A stretch of DNA of 64,000 nucleotides from Elysia chlorotica (taxonomy: Eukaryota; Mollusca; Gastropoda; Plakobranchidae). Location of the stretch: contig RQTK01000135.1 in the NCBI GenBank assembly GCA_003991915.1, positions 671,803 to 735,802 on the forward strand, given 5' to 3'. Shown piece by piece: positions 46,001-64,000 of this stretch. The notes under the pieces were generated by a model. That model was given only the letters and a program-made list of their open reading frames with translations. It made no database searches and was not told where the DNA came from. Position 1 is the stretch's first letter, and the number at the start of each line of letters is the position of its first letter. The position numbers and the translations under genes were made by a program.

Positions 46001-47522
46001 AATTATAAACAATTTTTTTCGCTTTGCCCCTCTCCTCCCTCAGTCCCCTATCCATCAGTTCCACAAGACAAATGTTGCAGGGTCTAAGTCAGACTTCAAC
46101 CAGCCATCTGTTTTGTCCGTTGGGGAGACAGGCTACAAGGCTCATGAAAATGACACAGTTGCATCTCTTGGTCAGTCAGAGGAGCTTCTTACAGTTGTCA
46201 TGGAAGGGAGTGACATTCATGTCACTTCAGAAGAGGTTGAGGTATGTTTTTTTAAAATTCTCTAATATTACTTAATAAGTTAATAGCTCTGATTTGGAAC
46301 TTTTCTGATTTTCAAAGTGCCATATATCATCATCGGGATAAAAGAGTGACATATCTCAAAGATGTATGATGCTATTTTGACGTTAGCTTATTAATGTGTC
46401 TGTCATATCAGCAGGATGTCTCAGATGAGGTTAAGATTAAAATGTGCTTTGTTTTTCATTGGCTAAAAATGAACAGTAGATTTTTAATACTAAGCCAAAA
46501 TAAAACAAAAAAACGCACTGCACAGGTCCAAATCATAATTATCACAGTTAAGCTCAATTAGATGGATTTTTTTTAGAATTACAAATAGTTATGTTGCCCC
46601 CCTCTTTGCACATAGATTTTGATATAGAAAAGGCAGGAGAATGGAGATGAATTGAATTATTTTCCTCAATAAGGCCCATAGTCTCTCTGGTTTATATCTA
46701 GATCTATCTTTAAAAGTGTATCATAGATCTTACATAGATAGATCTAGGGTGTTTGACTCTACTGCCAAACATACCAGCTCATATCAAAATAAAGGAAAGA
46801 AATAAGCAACAACTAAAATATCAACAGCAACAACAACAATATGTCTGTTCTGAGTTACAAGTTTTTAAAAACATTAAGAATATTCATTAGTACCTTCTCC
46901 TACATAAATGGTCCAACCGTCTTTATACACGGACTAAGCACCGCCAGGTTACCCAAGATCTCTTCACGGGGGTATTTTTCTCCTTCCTCAGCCCTTTCCT
47001 TTCTTAGAGATTCAGGCTATAATCAGTGATAATAATTATTATATGAGTGGGAGGTAAAAAATCTGCCAAACTATTCATTGATTTCATTAGTTGATATTTT
47101 AAGAGCCTATACATCCATCCCTGAGTTTCTCCCATGATAGAAAAAAAGGATGAATGAAGGTCTGCTACCATTAACAGTTACTTGTCACACCGTACTGTAG
47201 TGCCCAGTCTGGAGGTTCTGATTCAGTGAAGTGGCTGAGTGCAGTTTTGTAGCTTTCTCATGGTGAGGCACTTAAGTGGCGTGCCACACATTATGGGTGA
47301 AGAACCTATTGGTAATCTGTTCCATTATTTAAACTGAACGTAATTTAAGACATGTGAATTACTTTTTTTGTGTGCCTGGTAATACTTTTTCCTGGTAGCA
47401 TTTTTTTAATAACTATAGACAATGAAAAGTAATCTTTTCTCTTTTTTTTTCTCTATTTCTCTGAACAGAAACGAGACAGCAAGATTCCAAGTACAGGATT
47501 TGATTTTCTCGATAACTGGTAA
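42723..47522 (+). CDS. C1orf198: C1orf198 homologue (DUF4706 family), complete, five exons
   Basis: Coding exons 42,723-43,097, 43,755-43,805, 44,980-45,795, 46,044-46,241 and 47,469-47,522 give 497 aa. All four introns are phase 0. Family marks: N-terminal RPVDISTDVFKYF then EKI..WENIPPERRDALLD (human RPLDDRERKRFTYF, WARLPPAQQDEIID); TWRDEHSGPFSW (human TWQDEHSAPFSW); and the C-terminus STGFDFLDNW (human TGFDFLDNW). Human C1orf198 is 327 aa; the extra length is mainly a Ser/Lys-rich region in exon 3 (about residues 242-303, SP and KK repeats) that looks disordered. Molecular function of the family is not established. The start has an AAAAATGG context; an acceptor-like tcttcttcag at 42,699 suggests a spliced 5' UTR. 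The gene is divergent from EML and convergent with BCKDHA. Confidence 0.93.
43282..43380 (+). mobile_element. SINE 3' fragment in C1orf198 intron 1
   Basis: Plus-oriented body and tail: ggtctcggtatccccgcac, gtctcaatgtggcagc, aaaattgtgac and attggacgttaa. These are the reverse complement of the parts seen at 17.9 and 34.1 kb. Confidence 0.75.
43755..43805 (+). CDS. C1orf198: C1orf198 exon 2 (51-nt exon)
   Basis: Acceptor ttctctattctcag|CTA, donor TCCAGG|GTAACT; 17 codons holding the family signature W.W.DEHSGPFSW. The donor and following intron start are duplicated 192 bp downstream. Confidence 0.93.
43803..44180. repeat. 192-bp tandem duplication including the exon 2 splice donor
   Basis: agggtaactatgagcaagga at 43,803 recurs at 43,995, and actacaggaggggacatgtc also recurs. 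The second copy keeps the donor-like AGG|GTAACT but not the exon. The copies differ by scattered substitutions and small indels. Confidence 0.88.
44980..45795 (+). CDS. C1orf198: C1orf198 exon 3
   Basis: Acceptor tatatttcag|AGT; donor TTGCAG|GTCGGT is weak after position +3 but is fixed by phase and by the next exon. 272 codons, residues 143-414: acidic start, Ser-Pro and Lys-rich middle, acidic end. Confidence 0.9.
46044..46241 (+). CDS. C1orf198: C1orf198 exon 4
   Basis: Acceptor ctctcctccctcag|TCC, donor GTTGAG|GTATGT; 66 codons, residues 415-480, no recognisable domain. Confidence 0.88.
47469..47522 (+). CDS. C1orf198: C1orf198 terminal coding exon
   Basis: Acceptor ttctctgaacag|AAA, 17 codons and TAA. 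It ends in TGFDFLDNW, the same terminus as the human protein, which anchors the whole model. Confidence 0.95.
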   Translation, partial: KRDSKIPSTGFDFLDNW

Positions 47523-49457
47523 ATGCAAACAGGAATTTTAAACCAAAGTGTTCCTTTTTTTTCAAATTACTCTCAGAAAAGTAAGCTCCAAATACTTTTA
47601 AGTTTACTTTTTTTCTGTCAAATTATGTGAAGGAAAATTACACTGACAATTTTTATGTGTTTGAGCACACAGAGCATGATCAAAGGAATTACCTTGATAT
47701 TTTTAAATAATATGTAATACTAAGTGCATATAAAACTTCAGAGCTGTTTTTCTTGTTTTTACTATTGTGGAATTTGACTAGTCAAGGTTTTGTTGGGGGG
47801 AAAAAAAACGTAAAAAGCTGTTTTACACTCAGTATACTGGTTCATTATTTTCTGCCATGAACATTGAACTAAAAAAAAAATGCAGCTTGGGCTTTAATTA
47901 CACAGCTCATCTTTTTTTCTGAAAGACATGAATATTAACCATTCTAATATTTCATTTCCTGTGTGTATCTAGATATGAGATACATAAAATACTATCATTG
48001 GAGCTCTTCTTTTATAAGAAATATTATTATTTATATTTTTTATTATACATGTACACAATCAGACGATATTATATCTTTGTGAATTTAAGTGTGAAGTGTG
48101 CATTTTGATTATCGTACATTACCGCATGATCATTTCTTGTAAATCAAAATACCAAAGCTCAGAATCTCCAATTTGAAATGCCTTCTATTTTTTTTTATAT
48201 AACAAGCATCATATACTGTGCTGTTGACAGTAAGTTTCTCGATTAGTAAATGAAGTGTTCTGTATGACAATTATATGTAACTTCAAATAAGATTTGAGTA
48301 AAAGACTTAAAGATCAGCTCAACTTTGTAACCTGAATGATATACTGAACCTTTGAGGTCTCTTTGTACATTTTTACTATTGTTTTGGGTAAAACCATTCA
48401 CAAATTTTAGTGATTTCCTCTACGTAATGAAAAAAGAGAACAATAACTATAATTAGATGGTCTATCGATTTCTACCTAAAGCAATACAAACATAGAGAGA
48501 TTTCCATTGTCAATGAAACATGTTGCACATCTTGTTTTGAATATTCCATAACATCTTTTTGTACTTCATAATCATTGCAGGACATGGAGATAAAAAATGG
48601 TAGAGAAAAGAGAAAATGTGTTCAATCGTCTTTTAATTTACATGTATGATAATATCGTGACACCCATTTTCCGACACAGTTTTGTACTTTTGTTTTATTC
48701 ATGTAATTCAGTCTGTATATTTTACACAATGTTACATACAATCATACCCTGAATTAATTTTTGTTTCTACTGTACTCAAACATTTATGACTAAATATTGT
48801 GGTCTTTTATAGCCTTTTTAATTTAATTTAATTTAAATCTTGTCTATATACATCTGATATTTTGTATTACTTTGTATGTGAAGTAAAATGTTTTAAATTT
48901 GCCATAACTTCACTCCGCAAAGATTTGGCTGTGAATTCAAAATGATTCTTGTACAAAACCTCATATTCATTGCCCTCAAACCCATTCAAGTGCAGTATAG
49001 ATTCAGTGCAAATTCTCAATGTCATCCTCAAGCAACTCTTGTTGAAATTATCTCTCCCTAGATGTATTGATGGGGCTAAAAAAGAGTTCAAAAGAAATAA
49101 TTGTGTCACAGGTTATGTGGAAGATCTTTTATACAAGAGGCGTATTTCCAGTTATCGTTTCATCTGATATTTGGCACCAATGACAATAGATATAAAATTA
49201 TAACACACACTCACCATAGAGTCCCTGTTGCAAGTGGCTTATCTTCCAAATTTTCTTTGTTTAATACTCATCAAAATGGCAAAATATCTAGTAATAGTAC
49301 TAGTAAGAATAGGGGCATATTTTCTGCACATCCTTGAAACCATAATTCTTCGCCTTTGTTTTAAATTAGGGAATAATCATGAAATCAAATCTATGTGAAG
49401 ATAAAATTGCAGTATCCTTTTTATTTTCAATACACACAAACTATCATTTTTATTTTC

Positions 49458-49463
49458 AATAAA
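49458..49463 (+). terminator. C1orf198: candidate poly(A) signal of C1orf198
   Basis: First AATAAA I find after the stop codon, followed by GT-rich sequence near 49,500. It would give a 3' UTR of about 1.9 kb. Other AATAAA hexamers occur at 49,805 and beyond, so this is only a candidate. Confidence 0.3.
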
Positions 49464-51245
49464 AAAAAAATAAAATGGTCTTTTTATTTTCAACAAAAAT
49501 GTGTTTCTGTGGCACATAAGTTAGGCTATTTGTAAATTTTGAAAACAAGATATTTTGTGTGTATTCTCTGTATTCCTTATCCAGCACTGGTTCTCCCTTT
49601 TTTTGTGCTATTTGATATGGAGACTAGCATCTTCTTTTTACCGTACCAGAAATATTTTATGCGAATATCAATTGTTTTTATGCATATTTTCACTCCTGTT
49701 ATTTATTTAGAGCTTTGAACATTTATGCTTTTGTTCAAGACTTTTTTGTAGGATAATATATACATGTATACATGTACTTTTTTTTTTTAATGTGTTCACT
49801 TACAAATAAAAAAAAAATGAAATGACATAGATCTGAGTACCAGTGTACCATTACAAACACATTGCACTTTTTTTTTTTCAATTCAGTAACTAACAATTTT
49901 CAATGTTTTCACTTTAAAATTTTCTGCTGGGACTGGTTACATCATAATCATTGCAGGAGATGGAGATAAAAGTTAATGAATAGAGACTGTTAAGACATTT
50001 TGACTAGCTATAATCATATAGCAATATTTATCCTTTTCTCTAGCCGCTTTATTATCTAAAATTGATTTACAAGATGGTATCCATCCTCCTTAATTTAGAA
50101 TTCTGACTGAAACATGTTGCGAATGAAAGCAAACGAAAAAATAAAAACAGGCAGTGAATAAATGTAGTTAGCGCACAAAATTGTGGCATTGTACCTTAGT
50201 CTTACTCTTAGTCCAAAACGTGTTTAGTTTTTTGTTGTTGTTGAGAATACATCCGTATTGTGTGTGTGTGTGTTTTTTTTAAATTTGTAGAATGCATTTT
50301 GTTTTCCTTACCAATGAATGTGTCATTATGGCTGTGAATTTATTATTTATACATCAATGGTCAAGTTTGAAGTTAAGCATTACCAGTGGCATAGCAAGGC
50401 ATTGAAAATCTGCACTTATATTGTCATAGTCATTTAACAGCAGTATTTTTGTATAACTTTTTTTAAATTTTTTATATTATAATCAAATTGCATTGATTCT
50501 ACTGTACCTCCTTTTGCAGCAATGCAATGCTGTAGTAATGAAAGAATGCGAGTAGATGCCAAGGAAGAAAGACAGGGCTAAGTTCTAAAGCGCATGATAT
50601 AAAGTTATGTGTTCCTTGAGTGTTGTATATGATTGGTTTAATTTCTATTTACTACATAATGTAATAAAAACTGACACCTACATGAAATGTATTGTGTTTC
50701 GATCACTTATAGCTAAATAATATTAGTATCTTTGGTTTTCATGCAACAGCTGGCAAAGTAATTCAAATAATATGATGTTATGGTTACTTTACTTGCTTTC
50801 TATTGTCTCCAAAAGTGTTACAAATGTGTCTAAAATTTTATAACATTTTCCTTATCAAAGCACAAGACTCCCCCCCCCCCCCCCCAAAGCAAGTTACCTT
50901 AAAAAAAAAAATCCTTTGTTGTCCTTATTTAACCCTTTTCCCGACTACATTATTTTATCCCTTATCCCTGACAGCTGGATCAATTTGACCTGTATACCTT
51001 TTATATAGAATAATAATTTTTATTTTTTCGATTTCCAAGTGTTTCAATTATATGAGTAGTGTTGATAATGAAAGTGGTGCTGCTGTTGAAGAACACAGTT
51101 GATGATTTCAAATAACCAACTTCAGGTGATGGTAGCATGGCTTCGTTCAAGCAAAGTTAGCAATAGCATTAAAATTTCCTTGTCGGGATAAGGATTCTCT
51201 TACTGTCACAAAAGAGGACAGGATCAATGTTTTACACAGTCAGGC

Positions 51246-52365
51246 GCAAAAACTGAATTTGAATCTTTTACATGATTACAAAGTATGCATTCATAGAGAA
51301 ATATTCCTCAATCATCAGTACTTGTCAAACCAAAAATAAGGGAAATAGAGTCTTGTGACTTTAGCTTAAAACAGAAAAAAAAACACAACTAAAGAAAAAA
51401 CAGAATGTGGAATACTTCAAATCAATTTTTAATCTCATAATTTCTTTAAAGTGACAAAGAATCTTTTGGTGCCTGCAAAGTGTGAACCGCTCCCCTTATA
51501 TTGTAACTCGTACATGCTGCATCAAGAAAATAAACCCAGTGGTTCAAGAAAGTTACACTAAAAGTAGACAATACATGAAAAATATCTAAAGGCTCCTGAC
51601 AAAACCATGTTGCCCTAATTGCAGATGAAAACAGTGTCAAAGAATGAACAAACTTTTCATGACGTGGCACTAGACATCCCTACATCAATCAACACAGCAT
51701 TAGACAGTTTAGCGTTGACTGAGCCTCAAACTGCCACAAGACTCTAGAGTCAAACTACCATTTTTGTTTTCCCTTAGAAATGAGAGTGGTCAAAGGGAAG
51801 GAACCTTGTTATATGTTACTATAGCTATCATTCTTTCTTCTAGTTACCACATCACAGGGGAATTACAGGCTTTATATTAGCACGTCCTGAGAAAAAAAAG
51901 AGGGCTAGTGCAAAGGTCTTCAAAAAGTTAAGATCACAATCACAAATGTATTTTTTACTTTATTATTCACAAGAATTTGTTCCCTGAGAACCAGGATTTC
52001 CCTTGCCAATAATCATAAGAACATTAAAGCCTTAAATTGTTAACATAACATGGCTCAGGCTTTTAATTTCTGATTTACAGTAACTGGATATTTTAATGCA
52101 AGTACAAGTAAACAATGGTATTTCATCTAAAAAAAAAAGCACACAACAGAATAAATTGAAACTCTTTCTCAATAAACACCGCACTGCGGTCTATTAAACT
52201 TTCAAACCATGGATTTCAGATAGCAAGTTTTAAGAAAGTATTTCTATATGCTCAGTCCTTTAGATGAAAAACAAATCTGGTTATAAAAAAAACAGGCTAT
52301 ACTGAAACCTTTCATTTTGACAATGGCAAAAAAAGACAGTTGTCATGAGTCAGTATCTTGTATGC
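51246..52365. repeat. tandem duplication, unit 1 (about 1.1 kb)
   Basis: Nearly identical over most of its length to 52,366-53,405; the offset is 1,037 bp at aatacttcaaatcaattttt (51,411 and 52,448). Unit 1 has a few insertions absent from unit 2. Confidence 0.93.
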
Positions 52366-53405
52366 AGCAAAAACTGAATTGACATGATTACAAAAATAAG
52401 GGAAATAGAAAGGGGGGGGGACAACTAAAGAAAAAAACAGGATGTGGAATACTTCAAATCAATTTTTAATCTCATAATTTCTTTAAAGTGACAAAGAATC
52501 TTTTGGTGCCTGCAAAGTGTGAACCGATCCCCTTTAATTATAACTGGCACATGCTGCATCAAGAAAATAAACCCAGTGATTCAAGAAAGTTACACTAAAA
52601 GTAGACGATACATGAAAAATATCCTTGACAAAACAATGTTGCCCTAATTACAGATGAAAACAGTGTCAAAGAATGAACAAACTTGGGTAAATCAACCTTT
52701 TCATGACGTGGAACTAGACGTGGCATAAATCAACAGAGCACTAGACAATCTAGCGTTGACTGAACTTCCTAGCGCCGCAAGACTGTCTAGAGTCAAGCTA
52801 CCATTTTTGGGAAGGAACCTTGTATTATGTTACTATATATATATAGCTATCATTCTTTCTTCTAGTTACCACATCACAGGGGAATTATAAGCTTTCTATT
52901 AGTACATCCTGAGGAAAAAAAAGAGGGCTAGCGCCAAGGTCTTGAAAAGGTTAAGATCACAATGTTGATCATAATCACAAATGCACTTTTTACTTTATTA
53001 TTCACAAGAATTTGTTCCCTGAGAACCAGGTTTTCTCTTGCCAATAATCATAAGAACATTGAAGCCTTAAATTGTTAACATAACATGGCTCAGGCTTTTA
53101 TTTTCTGATTTACAGTAACTGGATATTTTAGTGCAAGTACAAGTAAACAATGGTATTTCATCTATAATAAAAAAAAAGAGCACACAACAGAATTGAAACT
53201 CTTTCTGAATAAAAAACAACACTGAGGTCTATTAATCTTTCAATCCATGGATTTCAAATAGCAAGTTTTAAGAAAGTATTTCTATACGCTCAGTCCTTTA
53301 GATGAAAAACAAATCTGGTTATAAAAAAAAACAGGCTATACTGACACCTTTCATTTTTACAATGGCAAAAAAGACAGTTGTCATGAGTCAGTCTTTTATG
53401 CATGC
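52366..53405. repeat. tandem duplication, unit 2 (about 1.04 kb)
   Basis: Partner of unit 1, same orientation and directly adjacent. It carries a G run (52,412-52,420) and small indels. It ends about 0.6 kb from the BCKDHA stop codon, within reach of that gene's 3' UTR. Confidence 0.93.
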
Positions 53406-53761
53406 AATAATATCTAACATGTTAACTTGAGGGTACAATATAACTCATTATGGCACCTTTGAGCACTAGTGTATCTCTATCTCTCAATGCAAGCTTTGTT
53501 TCTTTGTAAGCTTATGAGATTGTCCTCCTTCCAAAACTAAGCAAAACTTGAGAAAATCAAATTGTCTGTCTCAGCTTTTTGTTAAGCAAAAGATTGGATG
53601 CAAATCTGTACATATTTATAAGAACACAATCTAGCTCCCTGTTCCAGCTTCAATAAAACTGGTTCAAAATCCTAAATCAGATTCAGCCCAACTTACTAGG
53701 CAGCCACTGATAGTTATAGGTCAAGTCGATTAATACAATTCAGTTCCTATAGCCAAGGGTG

Positions 53762-53767
53762 TTTATT
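53762..53767 (-). terminator. BCKDHA: candidate poly(A) signal of BCKDHA
   Basis: AATAAA on minus about 250 bp past the stop codon at 54,015; the nearest one I noted. Confidence 0.4.
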
Positions 53768-54014
53768 GAAGGAGAGGCTAGAATGTATTACATGGACTTG
53801 CATACTCTCATTTGAATAAAAGTCTTTTTCATGTCTAAAATAAAACTAAAAACCATTTTCAAAATCTATGAAAAAATAAAAGATCATCATTTTGTACGAT
53901 AGGACAATACCTATCTACTTTCCTTCAAGCTACAAAAAAAAAAGTGCACGAAAGACATATTGAATAACACGATTGTTTTGAGAATACACCTCTAAAGCAT
54001 TATAGCCAATATAA

Positions 54015-62011
<7,997 letters not shown>

Positions 62012-62300
62012 GTTCTCAGTTATTGGGGATAACTTTCAAAATACTGTGTGTAAAAAAATGTAGATCTATATCACAAGGTGCTCTATAAATAATATTAAGT
62101 CAATGGTTCATGGTTGCCAAAGTGAGAGATCTGCAGCGATGGCTGTTTAGTGTCAACACGTTTATCGATAACGTGATCTTTTAGAATTAGATCTATCATT
62201 CAGAACAATTATCGATATAACAATTAAAAGCGTCAAATGACACCCCAACTGGTTGTTAAAATCCTTTGACACTATGGCAATGTTTCAGCAACTTTTACAT
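62012..62300 (-). promoter_or_regulatory. BCKDHA: BCKDHA upstream region with two TATCGATA sites
   Basis: Perfect TATCGATA palindromes at 62,163-62,170 and 62,210-62,217, 152-206 bp before the start codon. This word is the DRE promoter element of Drosophila housekeeping genes; its use here is inference. No TATA box in the usual place was noticed. Confidence 0.4.
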
Positions 62301-62771
62301 AGGCGAAGCCTACATCTAAATATTATTCCTTTTCGAGTTTACAAAAATTAATGATTGAGCATATTGTTTGCTGAGAAAAGGAAGAGTAAGGAGAGATCCA
62401 AGAGAAAGACGAGGAAGAAAGGATTTTTCAGATAACAACGAGAAAGATAGTAGCATACGCATGTGCTTTTACTGATTTTTGTTAAAAATTTAAAAGGCTT
62501 GATTTTATATTTTATAAAATCAAATCTGTTAATATTTATAAGGTAATTATTGTGGCAAATAAAACAAAACAACAAACCCAAAGGAACGTTGAATGGACGT
62601 ATGTTGTTTTTTTCTTCCTCAAATGTACCAACTCTTAATTTACACGTAACGGTAAGGGTGTAATTGGAAGACACACGCTGTTAATCATAACTCTCTTATT
62701 CATTTAACAATTAATTGGATACCTATAAAAAAAACAACAACACCAACAACAACTACAACAACACAAACAGC

Positions 62772-62806
<35 letters not shown>

Positions 62807-63924
62807 CTGAGTTTGAAAACATCCCTCTAAAGATAAATAGCCTATTGCAGTTCATACAGCAGTTGCCTGGGCGTATTCATGGTGTGTTCATTTAATTTGT
62901 TTCACAATATGACTACGTTTAAAAAAAATCAAAATAAAAAACGTTAAAAATATAATACCCTTATCCTGTTCACATCGCATGATTTTAGGCATATTCCTTG
63001 CGTGTACACTGATTGGGGTATTTTCAAGGTAAAAGATTTCAGATTAATTTTATTTGATTAAAATGGAAGGTGTGCAGATCAACAAAAAAATGTACTAGCA
63101 CAAGAGCGTATCAACCATCACAACATGTGTGCGAAGTGGTGGGAAAAGGTTAAATATCCTGTAATTCACTTCATCGATCGTGTAATTAATTATTTGCCCT
63201 GTTACCAAGGATAGAATAACCAAAGTATCAAGAATGAAAAATGCAGCGCTATCGCCCACCCTAAAAAAACAAACAAAAGCAAAACAAAACACGAAAAAAT
63301 ACACACACAAAAACCCCGCAAAGTACACAAGAAACTACAAACAACAACATTGACAACAAAAACAATAAAAAAGCAACAAATCTCCACCTTTAAAAAAAAA
63401 TTAAAATTAAAATAAACAAACACAATGAAGATGTAAAATAATACGTCCAGTGGAGAAACGCGAAACTTTATTCAAACGAAGCTGAGAGCAACAGTTATCG
63501 ATAAGATTATCGGTTTAGTATGGTATCGGAAAAAGGTCAAACACCACAGATTTCTATTAGTACAGATAGATAGCTCAGTAACGTCACAGCGCGGCGGACA
63601 TTGAATAATTACTGCGGAGATGAAAAGGGGGGCTGTTAGCCGCGCATCACGCCTGTGATGCGCCTAAGACAGGATGCGCTAGGCTAGGTATATTTGTCCT
63701 ATGCCTATAATGTTACCAAACTATGTTACATGATGAGGGCATCTATGTATGTAATAAATTACAGCTTAAAGAGGCAACTTAAAAAACAAACATTTTTTAA
63801 TAGGTAGATCAAGCAGTCGATCGCATCGGGTAAAAACATTTTTTTGTGGTTAATTTATTTAGCAGTCAATCGAACGCTTCCACCTGATGCGACTGACTGC
63901 ATGTGTTTTAGTGCAAGATGCTTA
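62301..63924. other. region upstream of BCKDHA without recognised gene
   Basis: AT-rich with a (CAA)n tract and a further TATCGATA at 63,496-63,503, beside CpG-containing sequence at 63,580-63,670 that could belong to a neighbouring promoter. No coding exon recognised. Confidence 0.5.
62748..62807. repeat. (CAA)n microsatellite
   Basis: CAA/ACA-rich run, pure in its second half. Confidence 0.95.
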
Positions 63925-63942
63925 CATAATAATAATAATAAC

Positions 63943-64000
<58 letters not shown>
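63925..64000. repeat. (TAA)n microsatellite cut by the window edge
   Basis: TAA repeat with one CAA variant near its start, running to the last base, so its true length is unknown. Confidence 0.97.

Larger units (their letters stand above)
47523..54014. other. region between convergent C1orf198 and BCKDHA 3' ends
   Basis: About 6.5 kb, AT-rich, with no protein gene recognised. It should hold both 3' UTRs. Notable parts: the C1orf198 poly(A) candidates (49.46-50.7 kb), a C run at 50,870-50,885, and a 1.05-kb tandem duplication at 51.25-53.4 kb. Confidence 0.6.

Noticed and set aside
48867..49337. Overlapping frames of 70-80 codons in both strands after C1orf198
   Set aside because: Probably within the C1orf198 3' UTR; no conserved features.

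Overview
The window is nuclear DNA from an animal, most likely a mollusc and probably a gastropod. Evidence for an animal: three multi-exon protein genes with GT-AG introns encode recognisable metazoan proteins. Evidence for a mollusc (an inference): AT-rich introns, very dense (GA)n/(CT)n and trinucleotide microsatellites, and a tRNA-derived SINE family whose 3' end reads approximately GTGCTGA..TTGGACGTTAAA, a type of tail I associate with molluscan repeats. There are no prokaryotic-style operons, rRNA genes, CRISPR arrays or viral genes.

Layout. (1) Positions 1-21,883, minus strand: the 5' part of an EML-family gene (echinoderm microtubule-associated protein-like). Coding exons are at 21,811-21,883, 7,285-7,362 (cassette or alternative), 5,207-5,350 and 3,619-3,916, with a possible alternative first exon at 7,869-7,893. 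The HELP/WD40 part should lie beyond position 1. Intron 1 (about 14 kb) is full of repeats. (2) 21,884-42,722: about 20.8 kb between the divergent EML and C1orf198 genes. No protein gene was recognised there; it holds microsatellites, SINEs, foldback elements, a rearranged repeat cluster at 37.3-38.95 kb and one stretch resembling a developmental enhancer. (3) 42,723-47,522, plus strand: a complete five-exon C1orf198 homologue (DUF4706 family), 497 aa, every intron in phase 0. (4) 47,523-54,014: the gap between convergent 3' ends, with a 1.05-kb tandem duplication. (5) 54,015-62,011, minus strand: a complete eight-exon BCKDHA gene, 436 aa, mitochondrial branched-chain 2-oxoacid dehydrogenase E1 alpha, with thiamine-diphosphate motif and regulatory phosphorylation loop intact. 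(6) 62,012-64,000: BCKDHA upstream DNA with two TATCGATA sites, ending in a (TAA)n run cut by the window edge.

The three genes have unrelated functions (microtubule binding, unknown, branched-chain amino-acid catabolism) and form no pathway. All exon boundaries were set by hand from splice consensus, reading phase and similarity to family proteins as I know them; phases agree at every junction of C1orf198 and BCKDHA and at every EML junction proposed. No transcript evidence was available.

The most unusual content is non-coding: pervasive local tandem duplication (one copying a splice donor, one lying just upstream of the C1orf198 start), a SINE family with a possibly dimeric copy, several foldback elements, and alternative EML first exons that all keep the same splice phase. 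I found no clear evidence of a new protein-coding system.
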